Origin: Bacillota bacterium
GTDB taxonomy: Bacteria > Bacillota > Clostridia > Clostridiales > Clostridiaceae
Reading direction: 5' to 3'
Length of the DNA stretch: 64,000 nucleotides
Assembly: GCA_021781655.1 (NCBI GenBank)
Contig: JAJXWJ010000010.1
Span: forward strand, 1-64,000
In this document: positions 1-8,671 of the stretch, piece by piece
How positions within the stretch are numbered: position 1 is the first letter of the stretch
Layout of the letters: each line of letters opens with the position of its first letter
Made by a program: the position numbers and the translations under genes
Notes under the pieces: generated by a model
Databases searched by the model: none
Seen by the model: the letters and a program-made list of their open reading frames with translations, nothing else
Told to the model about the DNA's origin: nothing

Positions 1-110
1 AACAATGTAGATTTAAAAATAATACCTCTTTCTCACATATTTCTTCTAATATTATTTATTTCTTAAATTCTCCTATCAAAATAGTAATATTTTAAATCAT
101 ATTTATCACA

Positions 111-149
111 AAAAAATCCAATATTTTTTGAAAAATATTGGATTTTTTT
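111..149. terminator. Bidirectional terminator downstream of yabG
   Basis: A-run, stem AATCCAATATTTTT paired with AAAAATATTGGATT, then a T-run. It is symmetrical enough to stop transcription from both sides. It lies about 30 bp past the yabG stop codon. Bases 1-110 hold no gene or other feature I can support. Confidence 0.8.
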
Positions 150-178
150 GATACTATTTCATTTCTACTTTCTTTACT

Positions 179-1063
179 TTAAATATAAACCGACCTAGGA
201 AATCCATTCCTGCATTTCCCCCTAGTCTGTATTCCCCCAACACCTTTACTACCGGTAATGGTACTTGTTACTGCCTCATGAATGCTTACAGTTTCATTTA
301 CATTTGTATAAGCTACCTTTTCACAAATAAATACTGGGTCTAAGCAATGGATGAGCACTCTTTCAGGGCTACTAGAAAAATTAGCACCAGCATCTAGTAT
401 AGCCTCATAACAAGACTGGCACGCCCCAGCGAAAATTACTAGCGTATCATAATCTGGTTCGTATTCTCTAAGCATACTGACGGTTTCCACAAAATATTTT
501 GTGTTTCTATAATTATTTATATCCATATAATCTTCAACATCCTTAACTATACTATCATGACCAGTTACTACAACTATATCAGGCTTGTATTGTTTAACCA
601 AATCCAGCACCTTTGATGGTTGTTCTGCTTCACTAATCACTTCTCCCGATGCTTCTATCGCTAATTGTTTATATACCTTTAAACAGATTTCAAGATATCT
701 AGCATCCCCATCAATATGCAAAACTTTGCCTGGTCTTTTAAAAATCATAGTTTCATTTGGTTCAGCTGCTTGCGATTTAAAAGCCTTAAAACTTCTATTG
801 TCTATTTTATAATCATTTGTTGCTCTACTTCTTAATATGTTTCTAATGGAATTATTAACTTTTTTATTGAATATAACATCCGATATTCCTAATCTTTCGC
901 CTTCAACCTTTTCCAAATCTTCTATTGGGGCATCCGCTGTAATCCTTAAATTCAAGCCATTCATTAAACATATAGTGCCTTCTTTATTTTTTTTTATTTC
1001 AATTATAGTAAATGCTATATCTTTACCGTACGATTTTCTTACAACTATATCTCCTTGCTTCAT
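179..1063 (-). CDS. yabG: Sporulation-specific protease YabG
   Basis: 294 residues, the usual size for YabG, the peptidase that processes spore coat proteins late in sporulation in Bacillus and Clostridium. The N-terminus (MKQGDIVVRKSYGKDIAFTI) and the middle stretch VLHIDGDARYLEICL are what I recognise as typical of the family. The C-terminus around FAGACQSCYEAILDAGANF is equally characteristic. The ATG at 1063 is preceded only by a weak purine stretch, which would fit a gene expressed in one cell type. It is monocistronic and lies beside a spore-coat locus, so its substrates may include neighbouring products. The family assignment is from recognition; the link to the neighbours is inference. 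Confidence 0.9.
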   Translation of the reverse strand: MKQGDIVVRKSYGKDIAFTIIEIKKNKEGTICLMNGLNLRITADAPIEDLEKVEGERLGISDVIFNKKVNNSIRNILRSRATNDYKIDNRSFKAFKSQAAEPNETMIFKRPGKVLHIDGDARYLEICLKVYKQLAIEASGEVISEAEQPSKVLDLVKQYKPDIVVVTGHDSIVKDVEDYMDINNYRNTKYFVETVSMLREYEPDYDTLVIFAGACQSCYEAILDAGANFSSSPERVLIHCLDPVFICEKVAYTNVNETVSIHEAVTSTITGSKGVGGIQTRGKCRNGFPRSVYI

Positions 1064-1212
1064 GTTTTTTCACTTTCACTAGATTACTTATTTTATTTTA
1101 TGATTTTTTTTTGGTGATGCTACAACTAAAATTTAAATGTATGTTTAAATTTTTAGTATAATGCTATAATATATTGTATAAAGCAACTACACGAGTTTTT
1201 GGTGGTGATGAG

Positions 1213-2019
1213 ATGGGTATAAATAATATTGAAATCGAAAAGATAATTGAAATACTAATAGCTAATTTCAACCCATATTTAATTTATTTTTTTGGCTCAG
1301 TTTTAACAGATACCTTTAGGGAAGATAGTGATATTGACATAGCCTTTTTAAGCGATTCAAAAATAAGCGATTATGACGTATTTATAATTGCTCAAAATAT
1401 AGCAGATATAGTAAATAGGGATGTAGATTTAATAAATTTAAAAAATTCTTCTACTGTTTTTAAAGCACAAGTTATTGGTAATGGTAAAGTAATCTTTTGT
1501 AATGACAACAACAGACGTATGTTTTTCGAAATGAGATCATTTAAAGAATATACACTGCTTAATGAAGAAAGACAAGTTATATTAGATAATATAAAGAAAA
1601 GAGTTCTGTATATGGGAAATGATGTACTTTATAATAAAATTGATATTATAGAAAGATGCATTAAACGCATAAACGAAGAATATGAGAATAATCCTAATAA
1701 TTTAAAAAATTATACTAAACAGGACTCTATAATATTAAATATTCAAAGAGCCTGTGAAGCCTCTATAGATCTTGCTATGCATGTAGTTTCAGAAAAAAAA
1801 CTAGGCATACCTCAAAATAGTAGAGATGCCTTTGAGGTATTGAATTCAAATAATATAATTAGCAATTCACTTACTAAAAAACTTAAAGCTATGATAGGTT
1901 TTAGAAATATAGCTGTTCATAACTATCAAGCCGTTAATTTAAATGTAATTCAAGAAATTATCCACAAGCATTTAAAAGATTTGACCGAGTTTACAGAAAT
2001 TATAGTAAATATAAAATAG
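1213..2019 (+). CDS. Fused MntA-like nucleotidyltransferase / HepT-like HEPN RNase (type VII toxin-antitoxin)
   Basis: 268 residues from the ATG at 1213, preceded by GGTGGTGATGAG. An in-frame TTG at 1174 has no ribosome site. The N-terminal half is a minimal nucleotidyltransferase with the GSx10DxD signature (G28, S29, D40, D42). In MntA antitoxins this domain AMPylates the partner toxin. The C-terminal half is a HEPN domain with RNIAVHNY (231-238), the Rx4HxY motif of HepT RNases. The junction lies near LYMGNDVLYNKIDIIERC, where a separate hepT would normally begin. The two proteins are usually encoded by adjacent genes; here they are one chain. A plausible -10 (TATAAT) is at 1165-1170. The gene is flanked by sporulation genes and has no other partner nearby. 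Confidence 0.85.
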   Translation: MGINNIEIEKIIEILIANFNPYLIYFFGSVLTDTFREDSDIDIAFLSDSKISDYDVFIIAQNIADIVNRDVDLINLKNSSTVFKAQVIGNGKVIFCNDNNRRMFFEMRSFKEYTLLNEERQVILDNIKKRVLYMGNDVLYNKIDIIERCIKRINEEYENNPNNLKNYTKQDSIILNIQRACEASIDLAMHVVSEKKLGIPQNSRDAFEVLNSNNIISNSLTKKLKAMIGFRNIAVHNYQAVNLNVIQEIIHKHLKDLTEFTEIIVNIK

Positions 2020-2127
2020 AAAGAAGCTGCGACGCACATTGTTAAGCTATAAAAAGTTTAAAAGTGAAACGCAATGCGTTGCACTTTTTTAGGATTTTTA
2101 TAGAGGCAACTTGCGTCGCATCTTTAT
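2020..2127 (-). repeat. Dispersed palindromic element, copy A
   Basis: About 107 bp filling the gap between two convergent genes. Outer arms TGCGACGCA (2028-2036) and TGCGTCGCA (2112-2120) are perfect complements. Inner arms AAGTGAAACGCA (2062-2073) and TGCGTTGCACTT (2075-2086) pair with one mismatch. Read on the minus strand it opens AAAGATGCGACGCAAGTTGC, the same opening as the copies near 8520 and 61022. Confidence 0.85.
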
Positions 2128-2128
2128 T

Positions 2129-3127
2129 TTATTGCCCATAAGATTCCTTAAAATCTTCGATAAATTTCATATATTTTTCTCTCTCATTTATGAGCTCTTG
2201 CAATTTGGTTCCAAAAGTATTTTGTCCCCAATTAACTTCATTGTAATAAAATCTATTTGATAATCTCCAAAATCTTTGTGGAAAAAGAAGAAATGCAAAT
2301 AAAACTTTATATTCACGTTCTTCAAGTGGACTAATTTTATTATAGGAATCAATAATTAGTTTAGCAGCATTAATGTCAAAATCTCGTCTTTTCAAAACCT
2401 TTATCAAATAATTTGATAAGTCATAAGCCCTTATTTCACGTTTACAGTAATCAAAATCTATTACATTTACATAATTTTCTTTATCTATTATAATATTATG
2501 ATACGTAAAATCGTGATGACAAAAACCTTTCTCTTCTTCTGTAATTCTGCATAAATCAATATATTCTGAACTATTTAATACATTTATTGATTGTAAACCA
2601 ATTTTTTTAAAATAGTCTACATTTTTAATGTAGTTTAAGTCAAAAGATGTCTTATTACTTTTTTTCCTGGCCATATCTCGCATCTTTTCAAAGGATTTCA
2701 CTCTTTTTTCCATAAGATGCGACCATCTTCCAAGATCTGTTTTTAATTTGCTGTTTTCTGGTGGTTCATAGCCCTTTGAACTTTCATGTAAAAAAGCAAG
2801 GGTGGTCGATGCACTTTTTAAATCTTCGTCATCATGAAAATTGCATTCTCTACCTTCAATCCATTCTGAAAGCGTATAAATATCTTCATTTACAAGTGCA
2901 TAAGGATTACCCTCTATGTTCAAACTATACCTATCTACACCAGTAAACCCTTTAGAAATTAAATGTTCCTTTGCAGAATATACAAACAGAAGCTTTTGAA
3001 TTCCATAATCGATTTTTTTTAAACACTTGTTACCCTTATTCGTTCTTAAGTAGTATACTCCTCGATTGGGTTTAATGGATTCAATTTTAATATCAAATTG
3101 CCTCTCTATCTCAAACTCCCTCATCAT
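2129..3127 (-). CDS. CotS-family spore coat protein (kinase fold)
   Basis: 332 residues from the ATG at 3127, which follows GGGGTGATAAAA; a longer in-frame start lacks a ribosome site. The aminoglycoside-phosphotransferase-like fold is evident: catalytic loop CHHDFTYHN (HxDxxxxN) followed by the metal-binding stretch IDFDYCKREIRAYDLSNYL. The C-terminal FPQRFWRLSNRFYYNE is shared with the other CotS-like proteins here. CotS and relatives are spore coat or coat-assembly proteins; their phosphoryl acceptor is not established. It is divergent from a glycosyltransferase gene 140 bp away, and its stop codon abuts a dispersed repeat. The family call is firm; the biochemical role is inferred. Confidence 0.85.
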   Translation of the reverse strand: MMREFEIERQFDIKIESIKPNRGVYYLRTNKGNKCLKKIDYGIQKLLFVYSAKEHLISKGFTGVDRYSLNIEGNPYALVNEDIYTLSEWIEGRECNFHDDEDLKSASTTLAFLHESSKGYEPPENSKLKTDLGRWSHLMEKRVKSFEKMRDMARKKSNKTSFDLNYIKNVDYFKKIGLQSINVLNSSEYIDLCRITEEEKGFCHHDFTYHNIIIDKENYVNVIDFDYCKREIRAYDLSNYLIKVLKRRDFDINAAKLIIDSYNKISPLEEREYKVLFAFLLFPQRFWRLSNRFYYNEVNWGQNTFGTKLQELINEREKYMKFIEDFKESYGQ

Positions 3128-3267
3128 TTTTATCACCCCCCATAATATAAAATATATGAAGCAAATAAACATAACAGTACAACTTACACAAGACTACTTA
3201 TAAAATAATTAACACTTTTATGTAAAATTAATATAATAAACTATAGTAATTAATAGAAGGGCACCAT

Positions 3268-4389
3268 ATGAAAATATGCATAGATGCAAGGGCTGCTAAG
3301 TGGTATAGGGGTACGGGCATTGGCACTTATACTTATCAGCTTATAAAAAACTTAAATAATATAGATAAAATTAACGACTATTTATTATTTATGCCAGATA
3401 GTAATCCTTTAGACTTTAATTTTTCAAAAAATTTCAAATTAAGTGGCACTACTAAAAGTAAAGAGAGCAACTTTTGGGAGGCTGTTAATTTTCCTAAAAT
3501 TTTAACAGATAAAGATATTGAAATATATCACGTTCCTCAAAACGGTGTTGGCTTATGTACAAATAAAAAATGCCCTTTTGTAATTACGTTACATGATGTT
3601 ATTCCGTATAAAATGCCCGAAACTACAAGCAAAAGATTAATAAAAATATTTAATGAAGACTTACCTCAAATTGTAAAGCTTTGCGATGGAATAATTACTG
3701 TATCAAATTATTCAAAAATTGATATAGCTAAAGCTTTTGATTATCCACTAAGTAAAATTTATGTTACTTATCTTGCTTCAGAAGATATTTATTGTCCTAA
3801 AAATAAATGTATGAGCAAAAAAATAATTAAAAAAGCATATGGTATTGATAACGATTTTATATTATATGTAGGAGGCTTTAGTCCTAGAAAAAATATTATT
3901 GGTCTTATTAAAGCTTTTGAAAAATTAATCCATACAGTTAACACAAATTTGACTTTAGTCATAGCTGGTAATAAAGGGGTGTCCTACGATAATTATATAT
4001 CTTTAGTTGAAAAACTTGGTTTAGTAAATAAGGTTATTTTTCCAGGCTTCATCGATATGCTGCATATGCCTTACCTTTATTCTTCTGCAGAACTTTTTGT
4101 ATATCCTTCTTATTATGAGGGATTTGGACTTCCTCCTATTGAAGCAATGGCTTGTGGTATTCCTGTTATTACTTCAAATTTAACTTCACTTCCAGAAATA
4201 ACAGCTGGCAGTGCACTTCTTGTAAATCCTTATGATATTGATTCACTTTGCGATGCCATAATTTCTGTTATTTTTGATAACGATAAAAAAAATGGTCTTG
4301 CAAAAAAAGGTCTTATGTTAGCACAAAAGTTAAAATGGAAAAATACTGCTCTTGAAACCTTGTCTGTTTATAAAAAAATATTGCAATAA
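3268..4389 (+). CDS. Glycosyltransferase family 4-like, spore coat locus (CotSA-like)
   Basis: 373 residues, GT-B fold. The N-terminus [20 protein letters not shown] is typical of this group. The donor-binding C-terminal half contains [13 protein letters not shown] and the EX7E signature within [18 protein letters not shown]. It would transfer a sugar from a nucleotide-sugar donor onto an acceptor that cannot be identified from sequence. It starts at an ATG after AGAAGGGCACC. It lies between CotS-like genes, like B. subtilis cotSA beside cotS, so a role in spore coat or spore-surface glycosylation is likely. A close paralogue lies at 7388-8506. Confidence 0.85.
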   Translation: MKICIDARAAKWYRGTGIGTYTYQLIKNLNNIDKINDYLLFMPDSNPLDFNFSKNFKLSGTTKSKESNFWEAVNFPKILTDKDIEIYHVPQNGVGLCTNKKCPFVITLHDVIPYKMPETTSKRLIKIFNEDLPQIVKLCDGIITVSNYSKIDIAKAFDYPLSKIYVTYLASEDIYCPKNKCMSKKIIKKAYGIDNDFILYVGGFSPRKNIIGLIKAFEKLIHTVNTNLTLVIAGNKGVSYDNYISLVEKLGLVNKVIFPGFIDMLHMPYLYSSAELFVYPSYYEGFGLPPIEAMACGIPVITSNLTSLPEITAGSALLVNPYDIDSLCDAIISVIFDNDKKNGLAKKGLMLAQKLKWKNTALETLSVYKKILQ

Positions 4390-4431
4390 GAGAGGAAGTA
4401 AACTTACTCTTCTTTTATTGCAATTAATTAC

Positions 4432-5451
4432 CTATAAATTACTATTTAGTTGCTGTAAAAATTTAATTCTATCTCCTTCGGCATTTATTTTTCTATTAAG
4501 TCTTGAAATAAATATGTTTTCCTCCCAATTTTTCCGTCTTGTATAATAATCCTTTGCAATTCCATAAAAATCTTCAGGAAAGACAAACATTCCATATAAT
4601 ACCTCTAATTCTGTACCATTTAAACTATTTTCTCTTCTATAAATTTCAATTATATTTTTAGCTTTCTCCATATCATAGCAGAAATTTTTTATTACTTTAT
4701 TTATAAAGTTACATAAATCGTGTACTCTAAGGTCGATTATTGAATAATCAAAGTCGATAAAATACGCTTCGTTGTTTTTAATTAAAATGTTGTGATGTGC
4801 TAAATCATGATGACATAAAACGACTTTATCTTCTTCACTGCATAATTTAAGATATTGTGTATTTTCAAGAACCTTTATGCTTTCTTCAATTTTTGACAAA
4901 TAATAATCTACTTTATTTAAAAATATAGTATCAAAACTTCTTTTTTTCATATATATATTAGCCATATTTTTAAAAAACAGCATTTCTTCCTTTTTTCGCT
5001 TCATACTGCTAATTAAAGTTCCGCATTTATTTTTATTATATTTATTATATTTAAATCCTTCAGAAGCTTTGTGAAGTTCTGCTAAGCCTTTAGTAGCAAT
5101 GCTTAAGTCTACAGGGTTGCTAAATTCACACTCTCTTCCATTTATATAGTCAGTTACACAATAAATTTCACCTTTCCATTTAACATAAGGTAATCCATCC
5201 TTGCTACATAAAAAATCTATTGTTTTACTATAATTGGGTTTAACATATTTTAATGCTTCCACTATAAATTCGAATTCTTCTAAAGTGTAATCTATTCTCT
5301 TTAATATTTTTTCTCCTTCTGTTGTTATTAAAGTATAAACCTTTCTTATAGGAATTAAATCTATTACCTTGAGATTAAACTTATCAAAAAGCTCCGAATC
5401 CAAATCGTATTGTACTAAGTAATCTTTATCTCTGTATTTCAAATCTATCAC
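4432..5451 (-). CDS. CotS-family spore coat protein (kinase fold)
   Basis: 339 residues from a GTG at 5451 preceded by AGAGGTGGATTTTA. It carries the HxDxxxxN catalytic loop CHHDLAHHNILI and the metal site YFIDFDYSIIDLRVHDLCNF, so kinase-like residues are intact. The C-terminal VFPEDFYGIAKDYYTRRKNW matches the family's aromatic tail. It is the last gene of a three-gene minus-strand operon (6238-7239, 5466-6233, this gene) with gaps of 4 and 14 bases. It probably acts in spore coat assembly; its substrate is unknown. Confidence 0.85.
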   Translation of the reverse strand: MIDLKYRDKDYLVQYDLDSELFDKFNLKVIDLIPIRKVYTLITTEGEKILKRIDYTLEEFEFIVEALKYVKPNYSKTIDFLCSKDGLPYVKWKGEIYCVTDYINGRECEFSNPVDLSIATKGLAELHKASEGFKYNKYNKNKCGTLISSMKRKKEEMLFFKNMANIYMKKRSFDTIFLNKVDYYLSKIEESIKVLENTQYLKLCSEEDKVVLCHHDLAHHNILIKNNEAYFIDFDYSIIDLRVHDLCNFINKVIKNFCYDMEKAKNIIEIYRRENSLNGTELEVLYGMFVFPEDFYGIAKDYYTRRKNWEENIFISRLNRKINAEGDRIKFLQQLNSNL

Positions 5452-5465
5452 TAAAATCCACCTCT

Positions 5466-6233
5466 CTAAAAGATACTTTCTCCATCCTTTTGTTCTGCAA
5501 TAAATAAATTGTTTTTGTATTCATTTATCGTCCAACCTTTCCTACCCTCTCTATACCTTTCAGCACATTTCATAAATTCGTGTGGATAAGAAAGTAAAGC
5601 TTTCATAAATTGAACGCTGTCTTCTCCTAAGCCTTGGATTTCACAAAATTTATTTATAGCTTCAATATAATCCGTTTTCAAACCGTTTCTTTTCAATTTA
5701 TTTAAAAAATACACACCATCCATTTCAATCATATTGTAGGAGCAATGTTTTAGTGTACCTATTTTAATTCCATTATCCTCCCAAAGGTTAGATAAGAATG
5801 TATTTCCTAAACATATTTCAAATCTTCTCATACTTCTTTTTATTAGTCCTATATAATTTGAATCAATAATTAACTCAATTGCTTTTTCTGCTCTAAGTGT
5901 ATAGTTTAATGAGCTTTGGACTAAATAATTTTCAAACTCATTTATGGCGTTACTAGAATTATAGCTATTTATATCCTTTTTTAGGTTTTTAATACTAATT
6001 TTATACTTTTCAATAGCCTTACCCAATTTGTTTTTAATAAATTTTGAGTTTAAACTATTGTAATTTTTTGCTATATTATGGAAAGTGTGAATTAGTTCTA
6101 GCTGATTATAAATATCTTTTTTTGTTATGTTTTGAATAATAACTTTATTAGTCGTTTTTTCTACTTCAATTCCCTTGGAACTTAAAAATTTATCGAAAGG
6201 TATCTTTTTTTCATATTCTATATTTTCCCCCAT
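5466..6233 (-). CDS. CotS-related protein lacking kinase catalytic residues
   Basis: 255 residues, shorter than its 333-339 residue neighbours. The C-terminal third (SYPHEFMKCAERYREGRKGW) lines up with the CotS-family tail, so common descent is clear. Where the relatives have HHDxxxHN followed by DFDY, this protein has KHCSYNMIEMDGVYFLNKLK, so the catalytic Asp-Asn pair and the metal-binding DFD are gone. The N-lobe is also abbreviated. The frame is open from start to stop with a clear ATG and sits in the middle of a tight operon. I therefore read it as a maintained pseudokinase or scaffold rather than a pseudogene. Function unknown. Confidence 0.7.
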   Translation of the reverse strand: MGENIEYEKKIPFDKFLSSKGIEVEKTTNKVIIQNITKKDIYNQLELIHTFHNIAKNYNSLNSKFIKNKLGKAIEKYKISIKNLKKDINSYNSSNAINEFENYLVQSSLNYTLRAEKAIELIIDSNYIGLIKRSMRRFEICLGNTFLSNLWEDNGIKIGTLKHCSYNMIEMDGVYFLNKLKRNGLKTDYIEAINKFCEIQGLGEDSVQFMKALLSYPHEFMKCAERYREGRKGWTINEYKNNLFIAEQKDGESIF

Positions 6234-6237
6234 ACAC

Positions 6238-7239
6238 TTACCACCTTACTTTAAGCTTTTTGAAATCTTGAAGAAATTCTTCCTTGCCAGCTTTATCTAT
6301 AATTATTTTATTTAATTTATTTAAAAAAAATTGTTCTTCCCAAGGTTGTTCTTCCCAATAATATTGAATACCTAATTGCCAAAAATCTTGCGGAAACTCC
6401 ATAAAGGCAGCCATAATAGGGATATCATCCTGTTTTAGTGGATAAATAGTTCTATATACTTCCATAATATCTTTTGAATATTCTACATCCCATCTACCAT
6501 GTTTCATTTTTCTAATTAAAAGACTTGCTAAATCATGGAGGTGAGTATCTAGTATGCAGTAATCGAAATCAATAATAAAAGCCTTATTATTTTTATTTAT
6601 TAGCACATTATGGTGGGCATAGTCATGATGACAATATCCTCCCTTTTTCTTTTCTATCATCATTTTTTCATAATAATTAGTTTTTTTTAAATTTTCAATT
6701 GCTACCTGTGCTTTTTCTGCTACAGTAGTACACTGTCTTAAATAGTTATAATCAAATTCAGAGCTTTTATATGCTTTGTTTTTGAAACCCAATATTTCAT
6801 TTCTTCTTGTTTCAAAATTCTCAATCCATTTTGACCAATAAATTCTTGGTTTCATTTCCTTTGTAACAATAAAACCTTCACTTTTTCTATGGAGATTTGC
6901 AAGGGTTGATGTGGCAATAATAAGATCTATCGGATTATCATAATTACATTCCCTTGCTTCTATCCATTCTGTAACGTAAGCAAATTTATCTTCGTATTTT
7001 ATATAGTCTTTTCCACTTTTAGTTTGAATTAATTTTAAAGTATTATTGAAGCCCATATTTACTAGGTGTTTAATAACTCCTAATATAAATAAAAAATGAC
7101 CATATTCATAGCTTACCAATTTTAAACAATAATCCTTTTTATCACCTTCCAGTTTATAAACATTTTTTATCCTTGTTGCAGAGGAAATATTAATTTCATA
7201 TTGTTCGTTTACAAGCAATATTGTTTCTTCAACCTTCAC
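6238..7239 (-). CDS. CotS-family spore coat protein (kinase fold)
   Basis: 333 residues, first gene of the three-gene coat operon. Catalytic loop YCHHDYAHHNVLI and metal site AFIIDFDYCILDTHLHDLAS are both present, followed by the family tail EFPQDFWQLGIQYYWEEQPW. It is divergent from a glycosyltransferase starting 148 bp away, repeating the arrangement seen at 3127/3268. A role in spore coat assembly is inferred from the CotS family; the phosphoryl acceptor is unknown. Confidence 0.85.
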   Translation of the reverse strand: MKVEETILLVNEQYEINISSATRIKNVYKLEGDKKDYCLKLVSYEYGHFLFILGVIKHLVNMGFNNTLKLIQTKSGKDYIKYEDKFAYVTEWIEARECNYDNPIDLIIATSTLANLHRKSEGFIVTKEMKPRIYWSKWIENFETRRNEILGFKNKAYKSSEFDYNYLRQCTTVAEKAQVAIENLKKTNYYEKMMIEKKKGGYCHHDYAHHNVLINKNNKAFIIDFDYCILDTHLHDLASLLIRKMKHGRWDVEYSKDIMEVYRTIYPLKQDDIPIMAAFMEFPQDFWQLGIQYYWEEQPWEEQFFLNKLNKIIIDKAGKEEFLQDFKKLKVRW

Positions 7240-7387
7240 AACATATGCCTCCGAAAAGCATTATTCCCTAATAATATATGATTTTTTATTCATCTGTGTG
7301 AACGTCTTAAATATATTAAATTTTAAGCACATTTTATTAATTTCTTTAATATATTTATTATAAGCAGCATTTTGTTTTGGAGGTAAC

Positions 7388-8506
7388 ATGAATATAGCTT
7401 TTGATGCCCGTGGTGCAAATTTATACAAAGGTACTGGAATAGGTACTTATACTGAAAATTTGCTTAAGAATTTGTTATATTTAGATAATAAAAATAATTA
7501 CTCCATATTTTACTGTGGGGAGAACTTCCAACAGTATAAAAAAAACAACAGTTTTATAAAGCTTGTTTCAAAAAAGAACCATAAGTTTTTCGAAGAAAAT
7601 TACTTTCCTTTTCACATAAATAAAGATGATATAAATTTGTACCATGTTCCTCAAAATGGAATAGGTATTTGGGATGAAATATCTTGTTTAAAAATAGTAA
7701 CTATTCATGATCTAATTCCATACATTATGCCCGAAACTGTTGGCAAAGGCTATTTATTGAGATTTTTGAAAGAAATGCCTCGAATTATAGAAAAAGCTGA
7801 TGGTATAATAACCGTTTCTGAATGTTCAAAAAATGATATATTAAAATTTTTTCCCGTAGATCCAAATAAAATTTTTGTCACTCATTTATCAGCAAATGAT
7901 AATTTTAAACCGTTAAATAAAAAATATTGTCAAAATATAATCTTTAATAAATACAATATTCCTCCGCCTTTTATTTTGTATTTAGGTGGCTTTAGCGAAA
8001 GAAAAAATGTGCATTCATTAATTAAAGCTTTTATTTCTCTTGTTAAAGATTCAAAGTCAGATGTAAATTTAGTTCTATGCGGCTCGAAAAAAGATTGTGC
8101 TGAAAAGCTTATGAAATTATGCTCAAATTCAAGAATTTCATCAAAGATTTATTTTACAGATTATGTTGATGAAGTAGATTTACCAATATTTTATAATAGC
8201 TGTGAAGTTTTTGTTTATCCTTCAATGTATGAAGGGTTTGGATTACCTCCACTAGAGGCCATGAGCTGCGCCGTTCCTGTGATTGCTTCTAACACTTCTT
8301 CAATCGCTGAAATAGTAAAGGATAGTGCTATTTTAATTGACCCATTAGATACGGATAGTTTAAGTAGAACACTCTACAACGTATTAAATAATGATATTTT
8401 AAAAGCTGATTTATGTCAAAAAGGTTTTAGACATTCCTTAAATTTCTCATGGATAAAAACAGCTATGGATACTTTAGAAATTTACGATAAGGTTTTAAAT
8501 AAATAG
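7388..8506 (+). CDS. Glycosyltransferase family 4-like, spore coat locus
   Basis: 372 residues with a GT-B architecture. N-terminal MNIAFDARGANLYKGTGIGT is nearly the same as in the glycosyltransferase at 3268. The C-terminal half has ILYLGGFSERKNV and [18 protein letters not shown] (EX7E). The two proteins are alignable along their length and are clearly paralogues. It starts at an ATG after TTTTGGAGGTAAC. It is divergent from a CotS-like operon and followed directly by a dispersed palindromic element. It is likely to glycosylate a spore coat or surface component; donor and acceptor are not identifiable. Confidence 0.85.
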   Translation: MNIAFDARGANLYKGTGIGTYTENLLKNLLYLDNKNNYSIFYCGENFQQYKKNNSFIKLVSKKNHKFFEENYFPFHINKDDINLYHVPQNGIGIWDEISCLKIVTIHDLIPYIMPETVGKGYLLRFLKEMPRIIEKADGIITVSECSKNDILKFFPVDPNKIFVTHLSANDNFKPLNKKYCQNIIFNKYNIPPPFILYLGGFSERKNVHSLIKAFISLVKDSKSDVNLVLCGSKKDCAEKLMKLCSNSRISSKIYFTDYVDEVDLPIFYNSCEVFVYPSMYEGFGLPPLEAMSCAVPVIASNTSSIAEIVKDSAILIDPLDTDSLSRTLYNVLNNDILKADLCQKGFRHSLNFSWIKTAMDTLEIYDKVLNK

Positions 8507-8519
8507 TTTGTTTAAAAAT

Positions 8520-8650
8520 AAAGATGCGACGCAAGTTGCCTCTATAAAAATCCTAAGAAAGTGAAACGCATTGAGTTTTAATTGTCAATTAATATATAAT
8601 GCGTTTCACTTTTTAACAATTTAAGCTTAAGAGTTAGTGCGTAATATTTT
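8520..8650 (+). repeat. Dispersed palindromic element, copy B
   Basis: It opens AAAGATGCGACGCAAGTTGC, identical to copies A and C over the first 35 or so bases. Inner arms AAGTGAAACGCATT (8559-8572) and AATGCGTTTCACTT (8598-8611) are a perfect 14-bp match. The right outer arm is degenerate (TTAGTGCGTAAT near 8635). It lies between the convergent glycosyltransferase and solute-binding protein genes. Confidence 0.8.
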
Positions 8651-8671
8651 TCTATTCTTCAACAGCCTTTT

